64,000 nucleotides of DNA from Arthrobacter sp. APC 3897 (lineage in GTDB: Bacteria; Actinomycetota; Actinomycetes; Actinomycetales; Micrococcaceae), in NCBI RefSeq assembly GCF_030407495.1, contig NZ_JASDDG010000014.1, positions 28,757 to 92,756 of the forward strand, given 5' to 3'. The notes beneath the pieces are model-generated. The model worked only from the letters and a program-made list of their open reading frames with translations. It was not told the DNA's origin and ran no database searches. Positions 54,345 through 63,604 of this stretch are shown one piece after another; the stretch's first letter is position 1, and each line of letters starts with the position of its first letter. A program made the translations under genes and the position numbers.

Positions 54345-55021
54345 CACTTTCCCTCCGTTTTGGAGTCGGCACGCTCCAGATACGCCACCAAATCGTCGAT
54401 GGAAATCAGCGGCAGATCGTGCGTGTCGGCAAACGCGCGCAGTGCAGGCAACCGCATCATGGATCCCTCATCGTGGACGAGTTCGGCAATCACCCCCACG
54501 GGTGTGCAGTTGGCCAGCCGTGCCAGCTCCACAGCTGCCTCGGTGTGTCCGCGGCGCCCGCGGACGCCGTCGTCGTGCGCCCGAAGCGGGAAAACGTGTC
54601 CGGGACGGTGCAGGTCAGCGGCAGACGCGTCCGGATTGGCCAGGACCCGGGACGTTGTGGCCCGGTCCGCAGCGCTGATACCGGTGCTCACGCCAACAGC
54701 GGCGTCGCAGGACACGGTGTAGGCGGTGCCCTTGGCGTCCTCGTTGACGGCGGTCATGGGCGGCAGGTTCAGCCGGTCCGCGTAGGATCCGGGCAGCGGC
54801 ACACAAATCACGCCGGAGGTGTAGCGGACCGTCCAGCCCATGAGCTCCGGCGTGGCGTGCTCGGCGGCAAAGATAATGTCGCCCTCATTTTCGCGGTCCT
54901 CATCGTCCACGACGACGACGGGACGCCCCAGGGCGATGGCCTCCACCGCTGCGTCAATGCTGTCCAGCAGGATCATCCCGGAGGGAACATCAGCATTTGC
55001 ACTGCTGGTTCGGAGGCTCAT
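54344..55021 (-). CDS. ribB: 3,4-Dihydroxy-2-butanone 4-phosphate synthase
   Basis: A 225-aa RibB making the four-carbon unit from ribulose 5-phosphate. The metal-binding acidic loop [11 protein letters not shown] lies near residue 39. The substrate residues follow in [18 protein letters not shown] near 101, HRPGHVFPL near 142 and [13 protein letters not shown] near 160. It is unfused, with the start overlapping the riboflavin synthase stop (ATGA) and the end overlapping ribA. Confidence 0.95.
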   Translation of the reverse strand: MSLRTSSANADVPSGMILLDSIDAAVEAIALGRPVVVVDDEDRENEGDIIFAAEHATPELMGWTVRYTSGVICVPLPGSYADRLNLPPMTAVNEDAKGTAYTVSCDAAVGVSTGISAADRATTSRVLANPDASAADLHRPGHVFPLRAHDDGVRGRRGHTEAAVELARLANCTPVGVIAELVHDEGSMMRLPALRAFADTHDLPLISIDDLVAYLERADSKTEGK

Positions 55022-55671
55022 AGTCCCTCTCCTTCGGCCGCATCGGCGGGCTTCCCGGGGTTGGCGAAGGCAAGCAGCCGCTCTGCATACTTGGCCAGCA
55101 CATCAACCTCCAGGTTCACCGCCGAACCGCGTTCGAGCGCGCCCAGGCCGGTGGCGTCGAGTGTGGTGGGAATCAGCCCAACCTCGAACCACTGCTGCGG
55201 CTCTTCGGTGCCGCTGACGGCGGTGACCGTGAGTGAAACACCGTCGACGGCGATGGATCCCTTCTCGGCGATGTACCTTGCCAGGGGCACCGGCACGCCA
55301 AAACGCAGCCGGTCCCAGCTGCCGAGGCTCTCCCGCTCAAGCAGTTCACCGACGCCGTCCACATGGCCCTGCACCACATGGCCGTCCAGCCGTCCGCCGG
55401 CCGGCACGCAGCGTTCCAGGTTGACACTGCTTCCGGACCGAAGCTTGCCCGTGGTGGTCCGGTCCAGGGTTTCGCCCATGACGTCCAGGGATATCCGGTC
55501 TCCGTCCAGGGCCGTGGCCGTGAGGCAAACACCGTTCACGGCGATGGAGCCGCCCAGCTCCAGGCCGGCGCCGGTGGCGGGGGCACTGATGACAAGTACA
55601 GCCGAGTCATCCTCGGGGTTCGGGGTCAGGGATACAACGCTGCCCTGTTCAGCCACAATTCCGGTAAACAC
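55018..55671 (-). CDS. ribE: Riboflavin synthase alpha subunit
   Basis: A 217-aa protein with the internal duplication of riboflavin synthase. The first half starts [12 protein letters not shown] with [12 protein letters not shown] near 40. The second half starts [13 protein letters not shown] near residue 97 with [12 protein letters not shown] near 138. Two lumazine molecules dismutate to riboflavin at the interface of a trimer. The GTG start is at 55671, 9 bp after ribD. Confidence 0.95.
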   Translation of the reverse strand: MFTGIVAEQGSVVSLTPNPEDDSAVLVISAPATGAGLELGGSIAVNGVCLTATALDGDRISLDVMGETLDRTTTGKLRSGSSVNLERCVPAGGRLDGHVVQGHVDGVGELLERESLGSWDRLRFGVPVPLARYIAEKGSIAVDGVSLTVTAVSGTEEPQQWFEVGLIPTTLDATGLGALERGSAVNLEVDVLAKYAERLLAFANPGKPADAAEGEGL

Positions 55672-55680
55672 GAGTCGTCC

Positions 55681-56781
55681 TTAGGGTTTTAGGGTGCTGT
55701 TGGGTACGTCAAGGGCATGTTGGGCGTCGTCCGGCACTGGCTCAAGCCGCAGCCGCAGGTCAGCGCCCACCGGCAGGGCGGCACCGCCGTTGGTTTCATC
55801 CCAGCGCCAGCGGGAAGCATCGGCGAGGGTGCGCACACCAAGATTGGCGAACGCCGGGGTTCCGGCCCCGAGCAGGACCGGCGCAACGTAGGCAACCAGT
55901 TCATCCGCGAGACCGGCGCTCAGAAAGGCACCGGCCACTGTGGCGCCGCCTTCGATCATGACGTGGCGCACCCCGCGAACGTATAGTTCACGGCAGATTT
56001 CGGCGGGGTCGTGGAGCGGAAGCTGCAGGAAACGCCCGTCGGTGCCACGGATGGCTGCATCGGCGGGCACCGGCCGGCGGCCTGCAGCTACCCGCAGCGG
56101 TTGCCTGTCAGCATCCCTGCCGGCCGCATTCCGGGCAGTCAGCCGCGGATTGTCCGTCAGCACGGTGCCGGTGCCGACGACGACGGCATCCGCCCGGGAG
56201 CGGATTGCATGCCCGTCGGTGCGGGCTTCGGCTGAGGTGATCCACTGGCTGGTACCGTCTTCGGCGGCGGTCCGGCCGTCGAGGCTTTGCGCGGTTTTAA
56301 CCGTCACGAAAGGCCGCTGTTCCTGCGCGGCACGGATCCAACGGTGGTTGAGGTCGGTTGCTTCGGCTGCCATGAGGCCCCCGCCGACCGTGATTCCGGC
56401 TGCCTCCAGTGCTGCGGCACCTCCGGCCGCATGTGCAGTTGAATCAGCAGCGGCGTAAATGACCCGCGAGATGCCGGCATCAATGATGGCCTGTGAACAG
56501 GGCCCGGTCCGTCCGGTGTGGTTGCACGGCTCAAGCGTCACCACCATGGTTGCTCCGGTGACGTCTGCGCCGGTTGCGGCGGCGTTGGCCAGGGCATCGG
56601 CTTCGGCATGGGCGGTTCCCGCGCCGCGGTGGAAGCCGCTGCTCAGCACTTCCCCCGCGGAGTCGAGTATTACTGCGCCCACCAGGGGGTTCGCGCCGCG
56701 GACGCCTTGACTGGCCAGCTTCAACGCCAGCGCCATGGCACTGCGTTCGACGGCGGATCCGTCAGCGGGGCGCCCGGTCAC
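55681..56781 (-). CDS. ribD: Bifunctional riboflavin deaminase/reductase
   Basis: A 366-aa RibD. The deaminase half has the zinc motif GTAHAEADAL near residue 61 and the paired cysteines TLEPCNHTGRTGPCSQAI near 88. The reductase half has PFVTVKTAQSLDGRTA near 157, ADAVVVGTGTVLTDNP near 192 and MIEGGATVAGAFLSAGLADEL near 285. The GTG start overlaps the upstream transporter stop (GTGA). This is the real riboflavin RibD, in contrast to the reductase-only gene at 35.5-36.2 kb. Confidence 0.95.
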   Translation of the reverse strand: MTGRPADGSAVERSAMALALKLASQGVRGANPLVGAVILDSAGEVLSSGFHRGAGTAHAEADALANAAATGADVTGATMVVTLEPCNHTGRTGPCSQAIIDAGISRVIYAAADSTAHAAGGAAALEAAGITVGGGLMAAEATDLNHRWIRAAQEQRPFVTVKTAQSLDGRTAAEDGTSQWITSAEARTDGHAIRSRADAVVVGTGTVLTDNPRLTARNAAGRDADRQPLRVAAGRRPVPADAAIRGTDGRFLQLPLHDPAEICRELYVRGVRHVMIEGGATVAGAFLSAGLADELVAYVAPVLLGAGTPAFANLGVRTLADASRWRWDETNGGAALPVGADLRLRLEPVPDDAQHALDVPNSTLKP

Positions 56782-57464
56782 CGGGCAACCCGGGGATCCG
56801 GCATCACCGTCTCAACTTCGGGTTTCTCATCCTTTTTGGCCTTCATCCAGACGAAGAACCCAATCAGCGTGAAGACGCCGTAGAAGACGTACATGAACGC
56901 CGTGGCGTAGTACCCGGCACTGAACAGCAGCGGCACACCCACAATGTCCACGGCCACCCAGATCAGCCAGAACTCCACCCAGCCCTTGGCCATGCCGTAG
57001 GTTGCGAGAAGGGAGCCGACAAAGGTCCAGGCATCGGCCCACACCGGCTCGTAGGAGCCGAGCCGGGCGAAGACCGGGGTCAGGGCAACTGTTCCGATCA
57101 GCATGGCTGCCACCAGGCCCAGGCGTTCCCGGCCCGAGGCCCATTGCGGCGTGACGGCACTGCCGCCGCCGTTCCGGCTCTGCTGCCAGCGGCGCCAGCC
57201 GTAGACGGAGACGGCGATGAACATGATCTGGCGTCCGGCCTGACCCAGCAGTGTGGCGGAGTCTGCGTCGCCGAAGAGCGATCCCAGGAAGACGGTGAGC
57301 AGAAGAGCGTTGCCGATGATACCAACCGGCCAGGCCCAGACTTTGCGGCGCATGCCGCCGAGGGCGCTGAGGAGCCCGAAAATGTTGCCTACGACCTCGC
57401 GGACCAGCAGGGATGAAGCTCCCACCGGTACCTGAGCGTCAAAGAGCCACCGCAAAAAATCCAT
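56778..57464 (-). CDS. PnuC-type vitamin transporter (probable riboflavin importer RibM/PnuX)
   Basis: A 228-aa protein with seven or so membrane helices of the PnuC fold: VGNIFGLLSALGGMRRKVWAWPVGIIGNALL near residue 25, and the C-terminal WLIWVAVDIVGVPLLFSAGYYATAFMYVFYG with the Trp/Asn-site region. The ATG at 57464 follows AGGAACGAC. PnuC itself moves nicotinamide riboside, but members behind an FMN riboswitch at the head of a rib operon (PnuX/RibM) import riboflavin, so that is the better call. Its end overlaps ribD. Confidence 0.85.
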   Translation of the reverse strand: MDFLRWLFDAQVPVGASSLLVREVVGNIFGLLSALGGMRRKVWAWPVGIIGNALLLTVFLGSLFGDADSATLLGQAGRQIMFIAVSVYGWRRWQQSRNGGGSAVTPQWASGRERLGLVAAMLIGTVALTPVFARLGSYEPVWADAWTFVGSLLATYGMAKGWVEFWLIWVAVDIVGVPLLFSAGYYATAFMYVFYGVFTLIGFFVWMKAKKDEKPEVETVMPDPRVAR

Positions 57465-57569
57465 GTCGTTCCTATCCGTGAGCGGCGGCTCCGGGGGTAC
57501 GACAGTACGATGCATCGACGGAGGGGTCCCCGCTTGCGGAGACGTTTACCGTCGGTTCAACAAACTGCA

Positions 57570-57712
57570 CGTGCTTCTCCCATCCAGACTTTAACTGTCG
57601 GTACTGGAATTTCACCAGTTCAACCGCACCGCTTTTCCCCGGATTGGGGAGCTGCAGTGCGGGTCGCGGACTATAACCGCCGGTTCGGAATTACACCGAC
57701 CCCGGAGCACGA
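57570..57712 (-). promoter_or_regulatory. FMN riboswitch (RFN element)
   Basis: On the minus strand the conserved RFN core is read in order: GGGGTCGGTGTAATTCCGA, ACCGGCGGTTATAGTCCGCG, a variable hairpin, TGGTGAAATTCCAGTACC, GACAGTTAAAGTCTGGATG and GGAGAAG. It closes about 105 nt before the PnuC-type gene. FMN binding should lower expression of the transporter and the rib genes. No U-tract terminator follows, so control is probably by hiding the ribosome binding site or by Rho. Confidence 0.93.
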
Positions 57713-57822
57713 TTGTTAAACACATTCTTACACATTCGAAGGGACAACGCGTCTCTTTTGAATGAAGCTTCAAGTAATATTCGTCACATCGGTCAAAGCG
57801 TCCTCGACGGCGGGCGGGCCGC

Positions 57823-58488
57823 TTAGCGTGTGGCAGCTTCCGCAGCGGCGCGCAGCTTGCTGATGGCGTCATTGGGATCTCCGGCGCCGTAAACCGCTGA
57901 GCCGGCCACAAACACGTTCGCGCCCGCTTCGGCAGCGCGCTCGATGGTGTCAGCGGAGATGCCGCCGTCCACCTGGATGGCCACCGGCAGGTTGGACCCG
58001 CGGACAGCCTCCGCAGCACGGCGGATCTTGGGCAGCGTAACGTCCAGGAACTTTTGCCCGCCGAAGCCCGGCTCCACGGTCATGATCAGCAGCATATCCA
58101 GCTCTGAGAGCATGTCCAGGTACGGCTCCACCGGGGTAGCCGGCCGCAGCGCCATGCCTGCCTTGGCGCCGCGGTCACGAAGATCCCGCGCCAGCTTGAT
58201 CGGCGCAGCGGAAGCTTCCACATGGAACGTCACCGATGCCAGTCCCAGCTCCGCGTACAGCGGAGCCCAGCGGTCGGCGTCGGAAATCATCAGGTGCGCA
58301 TCAAGCGGCAGCGCACTCACTTCCTGGATGCGCTGCACCACCGGCAGGCCGATGGTCAGGTTCGGCACAAAATGGTTGTCCATCACGTCCACGTGCACGG
58401 CATCGGCGGTGCTGATCCGCTCCAGTTCGGCCTGCAGGTTGACGAAGTCGGCCGAAAGAATGCTCGGGTTGATGCAGCACTTGCTCAT
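57823..58488 (-). CDS. rpe: Ribulose-phosphate 3-epimerase
   Basis: A 221-aa TIM barrel interconverting ribulose and xylulose 5-phosphate. The ATG at 58488 follows AAGGAGAAG and gives [15 protein letters not shown]. Motifs: [16 protein letters not shown] near residue 32 (catalytic Asp), DAHLMI near 66, [12 protein letters not shown] near 140 and IQVDGGI near 174 (second Asp). It feeds the pentose phosphates used by RibB, though it belongs to the upstream def-fmt-rsmB run. Confidence 0.96.
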   Translation of the reverse strand: MSKCCINPSILSADFVNLQAELERISTADAVHVDVMDNHFVPNLTIGLPVVQRIQEVSALPLDAHLMISDADRWAPLYAELGLASVTFHVEASAAPIKLARDLRDRGAKAGMALRPATPVEPYLDMLSELDMLLIMTVEPGFGGQKFLDVTLPKIRRAAEAVRGSNLPVAIQVDGGISADTIERAAEAGANVFVAGSAVYGAGDPNDAISKLRAAAEAATR

Positions 58489-58508
58489 GCTTCTCCTTAG
58501 AAAACGGG

Positions 58509-60050
58509 TTAGACCTTGCGGCGGATCAGGGCCAGGAACATCGCATCGGTCTGGTGGATGTGCGGCCACAGCTGCGCGGTGAGCTCGTGGCCGGCGTCCA
58601 GGTTTCCGGTGAGGCTGGCGCTGTCCAGTGCCGCACCGGCGTCGAGCAGTTCGAGGTCATTGCGCAGCCGCAGCACGTCGGCGACGACGGCGGTGGTCTC
58701 GGCCGGGTGCGGCGAGCAGGTCACGTAGCCCACCACTCCGCCGGGCTTGACGGCGTCGACCGCTGCGGTGAGCAGTTCACGCTGCAGCGCTCCGAGCTCC
58801 CCCACATCGGTGGGCTTGCGGCGCCACCGGGATTCCGGCCGGCGGCGCAGGGCACCCAGCCCGGTGCACGGGGCGTCCACGAGGATGCGGTCAAAGGTGT
58901 CCGGGTACTGCTCGGCAATGCTGCGGCCGTCGCCGGTGCGCACGTCCCAGACCTCCCCGGGCACGGCTTCCAGTGCCTGGCGGACCAGCTTGGCCCGGTG
59001 TGCCGCCGGCTCGTTGGCCAGCAGGACGGCACCCTTTTCGTTGGCCAGGGCGGCCAGCAACGCTGCCTTGCCGCCGGGGCCTGCGCAGAGATCCAGCCAC
59101 TGTTCGCCGTCGCGGCTCCCGTCGGCGGTCCGGTCTCCGATGTCCACGGCCGCCAGGGCGCGGGCCACGAGCTGGGATCCGGCGTCCTGGACGCGGGTGG
59201 TACCGGCGCGGACGGAGTCCAGGCGGCCAACGTCGCCGGCCGAATACAGGGCCGAATCGGCAACCAGCTCGCCGTCCACGGCTCCGGCTTCACGCGCCTC
59301 ATCCAGGGTGCCCAGGCCGGGCAGAGCCACCAGGTTGACCACCGGTGCGTCATTGTCCGCCTGCAGCAGGTCGGTGATTTCCTCCACATCCCGGCCGTGG
59401 GCCACCAGCGACTGGCGCAGGGCACGGACAATCCATTCCGGATGACTGTGTTCAATGGCCGCCCGTTTGGTCGCGTCCGTTTCGCCGCGGGTCAGTTCCT
59501 CAAGCCAGGAGTCCAGGTCGCGGGCAGCGACCTTGCGCAGCACCGCGTTGATGAGGGCTGACGGCCCGGCACCAATGACAGCGCGGGCCAGGCCCACCGT
59601 CTGGTCAAGTGCTGCGTGCGCGGGAACGCGCATCGCCAGCAGCTGGTGTGCGCCGATCCGGAGGGCGTCCAGGACAGCCGGGTCCAGGCGGTCCAGGGGA
59701 CGGTCCACACATTTGGCGAGGATCGCGTCATAGGTGCCCTGGCCGCGCAGGGCGCCGTAGGCGAGTTCGGTGGCGAAGCCGGCGTCACGCTTGTCCAGAT
59801 GGTGCTTGCGGATGCTCTTGGGCAGCACCAGATTGGCGTAGGCGTCATCTTCGGACACGGCGCGGAGAACCTCGAACGCGACCAGCCGTGCCGGATCCGC
59901 GGCCCGGGTGCGCTGGCCCGGCGCCTGCTTGGTGTAGCTGCGCACGGCGGGACGGCTGCGTTCATGTCCCTTTTCATTGCGTGCCTTGTTGCCCTGGGCT
60001 GAACGGGCAGAGGGCGTGTTGTTCTGCGGAGTGCTGTTTTGGGGGGTCAT
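58509..60050 (-). CDS. rsmB: 16S rRNA m5C methyltransferase RsmB/Sun family
   Basis: A 513-aa protein with an N-terminal NusB-like RNA-binding domain (about residues 50-190) and a C-terminal Rossmann methyltransferase. The SAM motif is [17 protein letters not shown] near 316. The catalytic cysteines lie in [21 protein letters not shown] near 395 and [13 protein letters not shown] near 445. It methylates C967 of 16S rRNA (E. coli numbering). A Lys/Arg/Asn-rich N-terminal tail precedes it. Its start overlaps the fmt stop (ATGA). Confidence 0.94.
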   Translation of the reverse strand: MTPQNSTPQNNTPSARSAQGNKARNEKGHERSRPAVRSYTKQAPGQRTRAADPARLVAFEVLRAVSEDDAYANLVLPKSIRKHHLDKRDAGFATELAYGALRGQGTYDAILAKCVDRPLDRLDPAVLDALRIGAHQLLAMRVPAHAALDQTVGLARAVIGAGPSALINAVLRKVAARDLDSWLEELTRGETDATKRAAIEHSHPEWIVRALRQSLVAHGRDVEEITDLLQADNDAPVVNLVALPGLGTLDEAREAGAVDGELVADSALYSAGDVGRLDSVRAGTTRVQDAGSQLVARALAAVDIGDRTADGSRDGEQWLDLCAGPGGKAALLAALANEKGAVLLANEPAAHRAKLVRQALEAVPGEVWDVRTGDGRSIAEQYPDTFDRILVDAPCTGLGALRRRPESRWRRKPTDVGELGALQRELLTAAVDAVKPGGVVGYVTCSPHPAETTAVVADVLRLRNDLELLDAGAALDSASLTGNLDAGHELTAQLWPHIHQTDAMFLALIRRKV

Positions 60051-60982
60051 TCGAAGACCACGTCCTCACGGTTGGCCAGGCCGCGGGCCCAGTCGGCCCC
60101 CGGCATCATTTTCTTGCCGGCGGGCTGCACCTGCGCCAGTTCCAGCCCGGATGAACCGGTGCCGACGACGGCCGCAGCCTGCGCACCGCCGGTGAAGCGG
60201 ACCCGGCCGGGGGCCAGATCGGTGATGTCAGGCCGCAGCACGGCGGAGCCGATCTTGAATCGCGCTCCGTCCCATGTGGTCCACGCTCCCGGTTCCGGCG
60301 TGACGCCGTTGATCCGGCGCCGGATGGCCAGGGCCGGCTGCTGCCAGTCAACCCGGGCATCATCGATGGTCAGTTTGGGAGCCAGAGTGACGTCTCCGCT
60401 CTGCGGCACAGCGTGTGCTGCGCCGGCCTCGACAGCCTTGAGCGTCTGTGCAAGCAGCACGGCACCGCTGTGCGAAAGGCGTTCCAGCAGCGCGCCACTG
60501 GTGTCCTCGGGATTCAGCGTCTCGGTCAGTTGACCGTAAACAGGTCCGGTGTCCAGGCCCTTTTCCAGCAGGAAGGTTGAGGCTCCGGTGACGTCATCAC
60601 CATTGATAACGGCGTGCTGGACGGGTGCCGCGCCACGCCAAGCGGGAAGCAGGGAGAAGTGCAGGTTGATCCAGCCGTGTTCGGGGATGGTCAGTGCCCG
60701 CTCGGGAATGAGTCCGCCGTAGGCAACGATCGCGGCAACGTCGGGGTTGGCTGCACGGATGGCGGCCACCGCGTCGTCATCGATCTTTGCCGCACGGATG
60801 ACCGGCAGGCCCAGCTCTTCGGCCCGGGCGGCAACGGGCGACGGCGTGAGGGTGCGTTTGCGCCCCAGCGGTGCGTCGGGACGGGTGAGCACGGCGACGA
60901 CGTCGAAGCCTGCTTCCAGCAGTGCGTCCAGCGAGGGGACGGCGACGGACGGGGTGCCGGCGAAAAGTACGCGCAGAGTCAC
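60047..60982 (-). CDS. fmt: Methionyl-tRNA formyltransferase
   Basis: A 311-aa Fmt, formylating initiator Met-tRNA with 10-formyl-THF. The catalytic and folate motif NLHFSLLPAWRGAAPVQ lies near residue 105, and GVVTGASTFLLE-like DDVTGASTFLLEKGLDTGP near 130. The C-terminal OB-fold tRNA-binding domain begins near 205. Family catalysis uses Asn, His and Asp; Asn and His are visible in the motif. It lies 6 bp after def and is coupled to rsmB. Confidence 0.96.
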   Translation of the reverse strand: MTLRVLFAGTPSVAVPSLDALLEAGFDVVAVLTRPDAPLGRKRTLTPSPVAARAEELGLPVIRAAKIDDDAVAAIRAANPDVAAIVAYGGLIPERALTIPEHGWINLHFSLLPAWRGAAPVQHAVINGDDVTGASTFLLEKGLDTGPVYGQLTETLNPEDTSGALLERLSHSGAVLLAQTLKAVEAGAAHAVPQSGDVTLAPKLTIDDARVDWQQPALAIRRRINGVTPEPGAWTTWDGARFKIGSAVLRPDITDLAPGRVRFTGGAQAAAVVGTGSSGLELAQVQPAGKKMMPGADWARGLANREDVVFE

Positions 60983-60988
60983 GGGCCG

Positions 60989-61570
60989 CTAGGCCTTTCC
61001 GCCGGCGCCGAAGGACGCTCCGGCACCGAAGGCGGAGCCGACGGTCTGGGCGCGTTCCGCCGTCGTGCGTCCGGCAATGGCGTCGTAATCCGCCTGGCGA
61101 ATGGCGCGAAGTGCCTTTTTGCGGTCTTCGCCTTCGAGCCGGTCGATGTACAGCACGCCGTCCAAATGGTCGGTTTCATGCTGGAATGCCCGGGCCAGCA
61201 TGCCCTCGCCCTCAAGCGTCACAGGGTTGCCGTCCTTGTCCACGCCGGTGACGCGGGTCCAGCGGCTGCGCGAAACCGGATAACCCAGTCCGGGGATGGA
61301 AAGGCAGCCCTCCATCTGGTCTTCCTGGCGGTCTTCGCTCAGTTCCAGGACGGGATTAACAACGTGCCCGGACTGGCCGTCGATCCGGTAGGTGAACACC
61401 CGGAGGCTGACACCTACCTGGGGTGCGGCAAGGCCGGCGCCGTCAACATCGGCCATGGTTTCTTCCATGTCGGCGACCAGCTTGGCCAGCTCCGGTCCGA
61501 AGTCGGTGACCTCCTCAGCACGGGTCCGCAGGACGGGGTCGCCGATAATCCGGATGTTCAGGATTGCCAT
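60989..61570 (-). CDS. def: Peptide deformylase
   Basis: A 193-aa metal-dependent deformylase removing the formyl group from nascent proteins. The three motifs are complete: GAGLAAPQVGV near residue 44, EGCLSIPGLGY near 88 (metal Cys) and QHETDHLDGVLY near 131 (metal His pair and catalytic Glu). AAGGAACG lies upstream of the ATG. It is the first gene of the def-fmt-rsmB-rpe run. Confidence 0.96.
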   Translation of the reverse strand: MAILNIRIIGDPVLRTRAEEVTDFGPELAKLVADMEETMADVDGAGLAAPQVGVSLRVFTYRIDGQSGHVVNPVLELSEDRQEDQMEGCLSIPGLGYPVSRSRWTRVTGVDKDGNPVTLEGEGMLARAFQHETDHLDGVLYIDRLEGEDRKKALRAIRQADYDAIAGRTTAERAQTVGSAFGAGASFGAGGKA

Positions 61571-61653
61571 CTAGGTTTCGTTCCTTACTGTTACTGCGCA
61601 TCTGCTAACTGGTTGTTGCCCGGAACCAGTCTAGTTGTGCCCGGTGCATTGCG

Positions 61654-61683
61654 GCTCCCCCCGCACCATTTGGCGCGGGGAGC
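61654..61683 (-). terminator. GC-rich hairpin upstream of def
   Basis: GCTCCCC (61654-61660) pairs with GGGGAGC (61677-61683), with further pairing inside. It lies 80 bp beyond the end of the minus-strand RecB-like gene and before def. There is no T-tract, so it may be a Rho-assisted terminator for that gene. Confidence 0.5.
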
Positions 61684-61762
61684 GAAGGCACAATAGGTGC
61701 CGGTGTGTGTCTGCTGAGGTGCTGCGCTCCCGCTTCGCTCGCCGTACCCGCCCTTCACTCGC

Positions 61763-62644
61763 CTAGGTGGCGGACGCTTGCGGGGCCCGGACTGCATGCG
61801 CCCCTACCGGCGGCGGCGCAATGGGCAGGAGCGCGCGGCCGGCGCCCGCGACGTCGTACGAGGTTTGCCAGAGCCGGCGCAGCGCGCAGAACTTGAACCA
61901 GTGCTGCGGCAGGACCGCGGGGTTGGCACGCATGGGCCGCACTTCGGTTTGTCCGACGGCGACACCGAGCAGCAGCGGATCCTCGCCGTAGGCCCACGGC
62001 TCCCAGACGCCCTTGCCCGCGTCCACCAGGGATTCCTTTGCCTTCATGCCCGCCACGAGCTGCATGACAACCTTGTCATCCAGCGGTTTGACCTGCCCGT
62101 CACGGTCGGTGTTCTTGGTCTTGTAGTCGATGAGGCAGAGCCGGCCGTTGATGCGCGCCACCAGATCAAGGGTTCCGGCGTAGCCCAGTTCGTCATTCCA
62201 GACGGTGATTTCCGGTGCCAGCGGCTCCACCTGATACAGGTCCCACCATTCATCGAACCGATCCGCGAACTGCAGCTCGCCGTGTTCCAGCAGCGCCGTC
62301 CGTGCCGATTCGAGCTCATGGGGAAGATCCAGGGCGCGCAGGGAGACCTGTTCGCAGTAATAGTGCACCCGCGTGCCGCGTTCAGCTGCCTGGTCCCGGT
62401 ATCGCTCCGAAGCGCGCGAAGCTTCCTTTGCGAGGGACCGCAGCGCTCCGGGGTTGCCCAGGCTGGCCGGCAGCTTGGGATCCTTGATTACCGCAGTAGC
62501 GGCCATGTGGCTGTGCCAGCCGTCCAGCGAGGTGGCACCCTGTGCAATCACGGTGGTAATGGACGGTACCGTGGGCGGTTCGGAGAGGGACCGGGAGTAC
62601 ATCCGCCCGAATTCTGTTGAATGTGCCAGAGCTGGTTCAGTCAT
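61763..62644 (-). CDS. RecB-like PD-(D/E)XK nuclease family protein
   Basis: A 293-aa protein with the Cas4/RecB-type nuclease core: GYAGTLDLVARINGRLC near residue 170 supplies the metal Asp, and LIDYKTKN near 190 gives the D-x-K pair. An upstream GTRVHYYCEQVS helix near 110 carries the motif I His. No helicase domain and no cysteine cluster for iron-sulfur are present. The ATG at 62644 (MTEPALAHSTEFG) has only a weak ribosome binding site. The role is unknown; related short proteins are widespread in actinobacteria, and no CRISPR or phage genes are nearby. Confidence 0.8.
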   Translation of the reverse strand: MTEPALAHSTEFGRMYSRSLSEPPTVPSITTVIAQGATSLDGWHSHMAATAVIKDPKLPASLGNPGALRSLAKEASRASERYRDQAAERGTRVHYYCEQVSLRALDLPHELESARTALLEHGELQFADRFDEWWDLYQVEPLAPEITVWNDELGYAGTLDLVARINGRLCLIDYKTKNTDRDGQVKPLDDKVVMQLVAGMKAKESLVDAGKGVWEPWAYGEDPLLLGVAVGQTEVRPMRANPAVLPQHWFKFCALRRLWQTSYDVAGAGRALLPIAPPPVGAHAVRAPQASAT

Positions 62645-62755
62645 ATCTTCAGTTTGCCATCTCGCACCGACAGAGTTTGCGGGACCCTCCGCAGGGGCAG
62701 GAACCGCGGCCCGGCACACCACGGGGCGGCGTCAGACCCGCTGCCCGGCACAAAC

Positions 62756-62819
62756 GTCCGGGTACAACAAAGTCCGGATACAACGGTGTCCGGATACAGC
62801 GGTGTCCGGATACAGCAAT
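62756..62819. repeat. Four-copy 16-bp tandem repeat
   Basis: Units GTCCGGGTACAACAAA, GTCCGGATACAACGGT, GTCCGGATACAGCGGT and GTCCGGATACAGCAAT lie head to tail at 62756, 62772, 62788 and 62804. Units 2 and 3 differ by one base; the outer ones diverge at their ends. The array lies between the RecB-like gene start and the tRNA-Val 3' end. Confidence 0.9.
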
Positions 62820-62843
62820 GGAGGCCCCATTGGGACCTCCATT
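62817..62843 (-). terminator. Hairpin downstream of tRNA-Val(CAC)
   Basis: AATGGAGG (62817-62824) pairs with CCTCCATT (62836-62843), continued by CCC/GGG pairing inside. It starts 10 bp beyond the tRNA 3' end and touches the last tandem repeat. There is no clear T-tract on the minus strand. Confidence 0.5.
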
Positions 62844-62852
62844 GTTATTCGG

Positions 62853-62924
62853 TGGGCGATACTGGGTTCGAACCAGTGACCTCTTCGGTGTGAACGAAGC
62901 GCGCTACCACTGCGCCAATCGCCC
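62853..62924 (-). tRNA. tRNA-Val (anticodon CAC)
   Basis: The acceptor stem pairs GGGCGAT (62924-62918) with ATCGCCC (62860-62854), with discriminator A at 62853. The following CCG shows that CCA is not encoded. The anticodon arm is CTTCG-TTCACAC-CGAAG, giving CAC for GUG codons. The T arm contains GGTTCGAACCC. It is on the strand opposite to the Gly/Cys/Val array. Confidence 0.93.
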
Positions 62925-63371
62925 CCTGTGCTGCATGTTGTTTTCACAACCGCAACGTCTAAAGATGCTAGCCCAGATCGGGGCAGGCACCAAACCGGCA
63001 TGTTTCATCGGAGTTCCGGCGCGCTCCTGCACCCGGCCGGCCCAACCCCCGCAGGCGGTGAGGCAGAAAGCCGGGTCCACCGCCGTCGTCGTCCGTCCGC
63101 CGGGAGATGGAGCGATTTGCGCACTGCACGCACAGACACCACCCCTCTCCCTGCCACCTGTTCATCTCTGCCCGGGAAGCTGCAGGACGCACATTCACCT
63201 CCCCACCTGCGACGACGCCCGGGATCTGATTTGGAAGCTGCCGCACGGGCAAATTCGTCCCGATTGGACGAAGCCAGAAATCTCCAGTAGAGTCTTTCTT
63301 CGTTGGAAAGCGGGAGTTCGCCGCGAAAAGCGAAAGCGATTCGAGGTCAAAACCCATCACTTTTACAGCAT
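62925..63371. other. Intergenic region between oppositely oriented tRNA genes
   Basis: About 450 bp between the divergent tRNA-Val(CAC) and the first tRNA-Gly. No gene is supported. It holds the array promoter at 63264-63293. On the minus strand TTTGGT and TAGCAT, spaced by 18, may be the tRNA-Val(CAC) promoter. Confidence 0.45.
63264..63293 (+). promoter_or_regulatory. Candidate promoter of the tRNA array
   Basis: TTGGAC (63264-63269) and TAGAGT (63288-63293) are separated by 18 bp, with the predicted start near 63300, about 70 nt before the first tRNA-Gly. The leader contains a small CTTTC/GAAAG hairpin that could be removed during processing. Confidence 0.55.
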
Positions 63372-63445
63372 GCGGACGTAGCTCAGCTGGCTAGAGCACC
63401 ACCTTGCCAAGGTGGATGTCGCGGGTTCGAATCCCGTCGTCCGCT
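63372..63445 (+). tRNA. tRNA-Gly (anticodon GCC), copy 1
   Basis: The acceptor stem pairs GCGGACG with CGTCCGC, with discriminator T at 63445 and no encoded CCA. The anticodon arm is CACCT-TGCCAAG-type with GCC at its centre. The T arm contains GGGTTCGAATCCC. It is the first gene of the plus-strand array and is identical to the two later Gly copies. Confidence 0.95.
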
Positions 63446-63506
63446 CGCAAGTCCCTGGAAAACCGGTTGTTTCTGACCGGTCGGCCTATGCTCACGCAGC
63501 GGTCAC

Positions 63507-63580
63507 GGTGGGGTGGCCGAGAGGCGAGGCAGCGGCCTGCAAAGCCGTATACGCGGGTTCGAATCCCGTCCCCACCTCCA
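63507..63580 (+). tRNA. tRNA-Cys (anticodon GCA), CCA encoded
   Basis: The acceptor stem pairs GGTGGGG (63507-63513) with CCCCACC (63570-63576), with discriminator T and encoded CCA at 63578-63580. The anticodon arm is CGGC-CTGCAAA-GCCG, giving GCA. It is the only member of the array with an encoded CCA. Confidence 0.94.
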
Positions 63581-63604
63581 CAGAGGACTTGCAAGCCCTT
63601 TTGG

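Noticed and set aside
62756..62819. Possible CRISPR array
   Set aside because: Units are 16 bp and directly adjacent with no spacers; no cas genes nearby. The RecB-like neighbour lacks Cas4 cysteines.
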